Below are positions 5,559 through 7,658 of a stretch of DNA of 7,658 nt, piece after piece (position 1 is the first letter of the stretch; every line of letters begins with the position of its first letter). The notes beneath the pieces were generated by a model, which saw only the letters and a program-made list of their open reading frames with translations, was not told where the DNA came from and did not search any database. The position numbers and the translations under genes were made by a program. The stretch comes from Gammaproteobacteria bacterium. Lineage in GTDB: Bacteria > Pseudomonadota > Gammaproteobacteria > Eutrophobiales > Eutrophobiaceae. The stretch is from contig JAAXHV010000324.1 in NCBI GenBank assembly GCA_012270695.1, positions 1-7,658 on the forward strand. Direction: 5' to 3'.

Positions 5559-6332
5559 TTACCTGAACAAGTCCTGCGCCGGATCTCTGATCAGGGCAGA
5601 TGCGTCGTTGGCAGGACCGCGCAGCTCCAGGCCCTTCACCAGCACCGCAGGCACCCCTTCTGCCCCCTGTCCCATCACCAGGGAGGCAGCCGCGGCGATT
5701 TCATCGGCGATACCTACCTCGGTTGTTCGCAACGGGTTCCCTTGCAGGTCTGCTGTGCCACGCAGGTCCAGCAGGCAGGGCAGACCGGCGGCGCCGATGG
5801 CGATGCCGGTAACGCCGTTGCGCCAGGCGCGCCCGGCGCTGTCGTTGATGATGACGCCGACATGGACACCCCGGCGTTGTTTGATTTGCGCGTGGATTGT
5901 CGCGGCGCTCGCGTTGGGGGACTCCGGCAATAACAGGACTCTTTCCAGGCGGCCGTTTTGCGGGATATTGGAATGGTCGATGCCGGCGTTGGCGTGTACG
6001 AATCCCAGCTTGTGTTCGACGATCAGCACGTCCTGCCGGTACCTGACCACCCGGTTAGACTGGCTCAGTATCAACTCGACCAGGCGCGGGTCCTTATTCA
6101 CTTCCCCGGCCAGCTGCACAGCCCGCTCCGAAGGCGTTATATCAGCAAGGTCTGCGTAACGGTTCTCCGCCTTGGAAACGATTTTCTGGGCGATGACCAG
6201 GATATCGCCGCCGGCAAGCGGATAATCCTGCAAGCGCTCCAGCAACAGCGCGGCCAGCTTATCTCCGGGCATGACTTCCGGGATGCCACGCACCGGCAAC
6301 AGCTGGATTCCCATGTCCGATTTTTTGTTCAT
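5559..6332 (-). CDS. cofE: CofE, coenzyme F420-0:L-glutamate ligase (single-domain form)
   Basis: CofE adds glutamate residues to F420-0 in a GTP- and metal-dependent reaction, the tailing step of F420 biosynthesis. The 257-residue protein carries the family blocks: AQKIVSKAENR (48-58), NAGIDHSN (115-122), LLPESPN (134-140), NDSAGRAWRNGVTGIAIGAAG (163-183) and the LRGTAD region (190-195). D119 and D164 match expected metal-binding acidic positions. It is the standalone archaeal-type length and lacks the C-terminal nitroreductase-like FMN domain fused in mycobacterial FbiB, so reduction of a dehydro-F420 intermediate, if it occurs, must be done elsewhere. It is the promoter-proximal gene of a cofE-cofD pair. 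The ATG at 6332 has a GAGA-like site about eight bases upstream on the minus strand. The gene is divergent from the dehydrogenase gene, with a 76-bp gap. Its presence implies the organism makes or once made F420. Confidence 0.95.
   Translation of the reverse strand: MNKKSDMGIQLLPVRGIPEVMPGDKLAALLLERLQDYPLAGGDILVIAQKIVSKAENRYADLADITPSERAVQLAGEVNKDPRLVELILSQSNRVVRYRQDVLIVEHKLGFVHANAGIDHSNIPQNGRLERVLLLPESPNASAATIHAQIKQRRGVHVGVIINDSAGRAWRNGVTGIAIGAAGLPCLLDLRGTADLQGNPLRTTEVGIADEIAAAASLVMGQGAEGVPAVLVKGLELRGPANDASALIRDPAQDLFR
5561..5565 (-). promoter_or_regulatory. Ribosome binding site of cofD
   Basis: The minus strand reads CAGGTAAAATG, placing a CAGGT Shine-Dalgarno core just before the cofD start. 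The TAA of cofE sits inside this stretch, so ribosomes ending cofE can reinitiate directly on cofD. This fixes the cofD start at 5557. Confidence 0.65.
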
Positions 6333-6342
6333 AAAATATCTC

Positions 6343-6353
6343 GCTATAATAGC
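6343..6353. promoter_or_regulatory. GCTATAATAGC palindrome with consensus -10 TATAAT
   Basis: This 11-bp palindrome in the 76-bp gap between divergent cofE and the dehydrogenase contains a perfect TATAAT (6345-6350) on the plus strand and TATTAT on the minus strand. On the plus strand it would start transcription near 6357, about 50 bases before the dehydrogenase ATG. On the minus strand it would give cofE a very short leader. No good -35 match is seen at 16-18 bp in either direction, although T-rich DNA lies upstream on the plus strand. It could be a shared or bidirectional -10 element or an operator half; the assignment is tentative. Confidence 0.4.
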
Positions 6354-6408
6354 TGCCTCTGATGCTTCATGCTTGACTTTCCCGATAACCTGATCACGAA
6401 AAAACTGT

Positions 6409-7658
6409 ATGTCAGAAAGTAAACACGATCATACCAGCGGTCGCGCCGGGCGCATCGGTGTTATCGGGGCCGGCGTCATGGGCCGGGGGATTGCCCAATT
6501 GTTCCTGCAGGCCGGATCCCATGTGTGGCTTTATGACACGCACAGCGGCGCGCTCGACAGCGCCTCCGGGTTCATCGGAAAGATGGTCGGACGCCAGGTT
6601 GACAAGGGCAGGTATACGGAGACGGAAGCGGAAAAAATGCTTTCCCGGCTCAAGATCTGTCAGGGTATGGAAGAATTAGCTGTTTGCGACATCCTGATCG
6701 AGGCAATCGTCGAGCTGCTGGAAGTGAAGAGGCAGTTGTTTTCGGAGCTGGAAAAGATCGTGTCCGATGAGGCCATCCTGGCGAGTAATACCTCTTCGTT
6801 GCTAATCTCGGATATCGCCTCCGCCTGTGCCAGACCGGGTCGGGTCGCGGGGCTGCATTTCTTCAACCCGGTGCCGCTCATGCGCGTAGTTGAAGTCATA
6901 CCCGCGGCGCTGACCGAAGCGGCCATTATTCAGGAACTGTCGGCGCTGGTTGCCTCGACCGGCCACCGCGCCGTGGTCGCCGCGGACCAACCCGGCTTCC
7001 TGGTGAACCACGCAGGTCGCGGTTTTACCACCGAAGCGTTGCGTATCCTGGAAGAGGGGGTGGCGCAGCCCGTGGACGTCGACCGGGTCATGCGCGAGGC
7101 GCTGGGGTTCCGGATGGGGCCGTTTGAACTGTTGGACCTGACCGGGCTGGACGTGTCCGGGAAGGTGATGGAATCCGTGTATGAACAATTTCTGCAGGAA
7201 CCGATGTATCGTCCCTCGTCGCTGGTGCCGCCGAGGATGGCGGCAGGTCTGTTTGGCCGGAAGACCGGGCGCGGGTTTTACCATTATGAAAATAACCGGA
7301 AAATCGAGCCCGAAACCGCACCGATTCCGCAAATCAGCCTGAGGAAGGTGTGGCTGCACGGCGCAGGAGACGGCGCTTCGCGGTTGCTGGCGGAAGAATT
7401 AGCGGCCAACGGCGCGCAGCTCACGGACTCCCCCGTTGCCGAGGATACGATGGCCGTCCTGCAGCCCTGGGGCAGCGACGTAAGCCATGCCTGTGCGGAG
7501 CTGAACCTGGACCCCGCCCGCAGCGTGGCTGTGGACCCGCTGCCCGACACGGGTTCGAGACGCACACTGATGCTGTCGCCTGTGACCGCCCCGGAGGTGC
7601 GCGACAGCATGCACGGCCTGCTGCTGGCCGCCAGCACTGCCGTCACCGTGATCAACGA
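6409..7658 (+). CDS. 3-hydroxyacyl-CoA dehydrogenase, long PaaH-type (3' truncated by window)
   Basis: This NAD-dependent enzyme oxidises L-3-hydroxyacyl-CoA to 3-ketoacyl-CoA, as in fatty-acid or phenylacetate beta-oxidation. The frame is open from ATG 6409 to the window end (416 complete codons), so the stop lies beyond it. The Rossmann NAD site is GVIGAGVMGRGIAQ (17-30, with G20-x-G22-x2-G25). The catalytic tetrad has exact family spacing: S129 (SNTSS), H150 (HFFNP), E162 and N200 (PGFLVNH). The first C-terminal dehydrogenase domain ends around GRKTGRGFYHYE (283-294). Residues ~310 onward (KVWLHGAG...) look like the reduced Rossmann domain of ~500-residue PaaH-type proteins, so a second 3HCDH C-terminal domain is expected past the edge. 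The ATG has only A-rich sequence upstream and no clear Shine-Dalgarno; the ten or so residues before the fold are nonconserved in appearance. There is no fused enoyl-CoA hydratase domain before the Rossmann site, so this is not FadB-type. Confidence 0.92.
   Translation, partial: MSESKHDHTSGRAGRIGVIGAGVMGRGIAQLFLQAGSHVWLYDTHSGALDSASGFIGKMVGRQVDKGRYTETEAEKMLSRLKICQGMEELAVCDILIEAIVELLEVKRQLFSELEKIVSDEAILASNTSSLLISDIASACARPGRVAGLHFFNPVPLMRVVEVIPAALTEAAIIQELSALVASTGHRAVVAADQPGFLVNHAGRGFTTEALRILEEGVAQPVDVDRVMREALGFRMGPFELLDLTGLDVSGKVMESVYEQFLQEPMYRPSSLVPPRMAAGLFGRKTGRGFYHYENNRKIEPETAPIPQISLRKVWLHGAGDGASRLLAEELAANGAQLTDSPVAEDTMAVLQPWGSDVSHACAELNLDPARSVAVDPLPDTGSRRTLMLSPVTAPEVRDSMHGLLLAASTAVTVIN

Noticed and set aside
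4904..6159. Long plus-strand open frames opposite cofD and cofE
   Set aside because: They are antisense to two clearly recognised genes, have low-complexity Arg/Ala/Pro composition and no family motifs; high GC explains the lack of stops.
6373..6401. Sigma-70 promoter with TTGACT at 6373-6378 for the dehydrogenase
   Set aside because: No acceptable -10 hexamer lies 16-18 bp downstream (acgaaa is found there), and the start codon would follow too closely.
6802..7655. Minus-strand open frames opposite the dehydrogenase
   Set aside because: The plus strand carries a continuous dehydrogenase with an exact catalytic tetrad; the minus frames are antisense shadows rich in His, Arg and Pro.

Overview
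This 7.66-kb window comes from a Gram-negative, LPS-bearing bacterium, most likely an environmental gammaproteobacterium. The evidence is the C-terminal half of the LPS-export permease LptG, an LpxO-like hydroxylase, fairly high GC and tightly packed genes. The taxon is inferred from gene content only. I see no RNA genes, insertion sequences, CRISPR arrays or gene-free stretches longer than 300 bases.

Layout: (1) 2-658 (+) is the 3' part of lptG. (2) 665-727 is an array of 7-bp AATTANG repeats that runs into the 3' end of the next gene. (3) 695-1624 (-) is a calcineurin-like metallophosphoesterase. (4) 1657-4617 (+) is a three-gene, co-directional cluster. It encodes a CDP-alcohol phosphotransferase with a degenerate nucleotidyltransferase-like N-terminal domain, a protein resembling mitochondrial Tam41 CDP-diacylglycerol synthase, and an LpxO/OlsC-like aspartyl/asparaginyl beta-hydroxylase-family enzyme. 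(5) 4565-6332 (-) holds cofE followed by cofD, two steps of coenzyme F420 biosynthesis; cofD overlaps the hydroxylase gene tail to tail by 53 bp. (6) From 6409 (+) to the window end is a 3-hydroxyacyl-CoA dehydrogenase of the long PaaH type, cut by the window edge.

The most interesting part is the 1657-4617 cluster. A Tam41-type cytidylyltransferase would make CDP-diacylglycerol or a related CDP-lipid. The adjacent CDP-alcohol phosphotransferase would use a CDP-activated substrate to make a phosphodiester lipid. The LpxO/OlsC-like dioxygenase would 2-hydroxylate an acyl chain, and the divergent metallophosphoesterase could remove a phosphate. Together they look like a specialised membrane-lipid pathway separate from housekeeping CdsA. 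The pathway and its product are inference; the family assignments rest on motifs read from the translated sequence.
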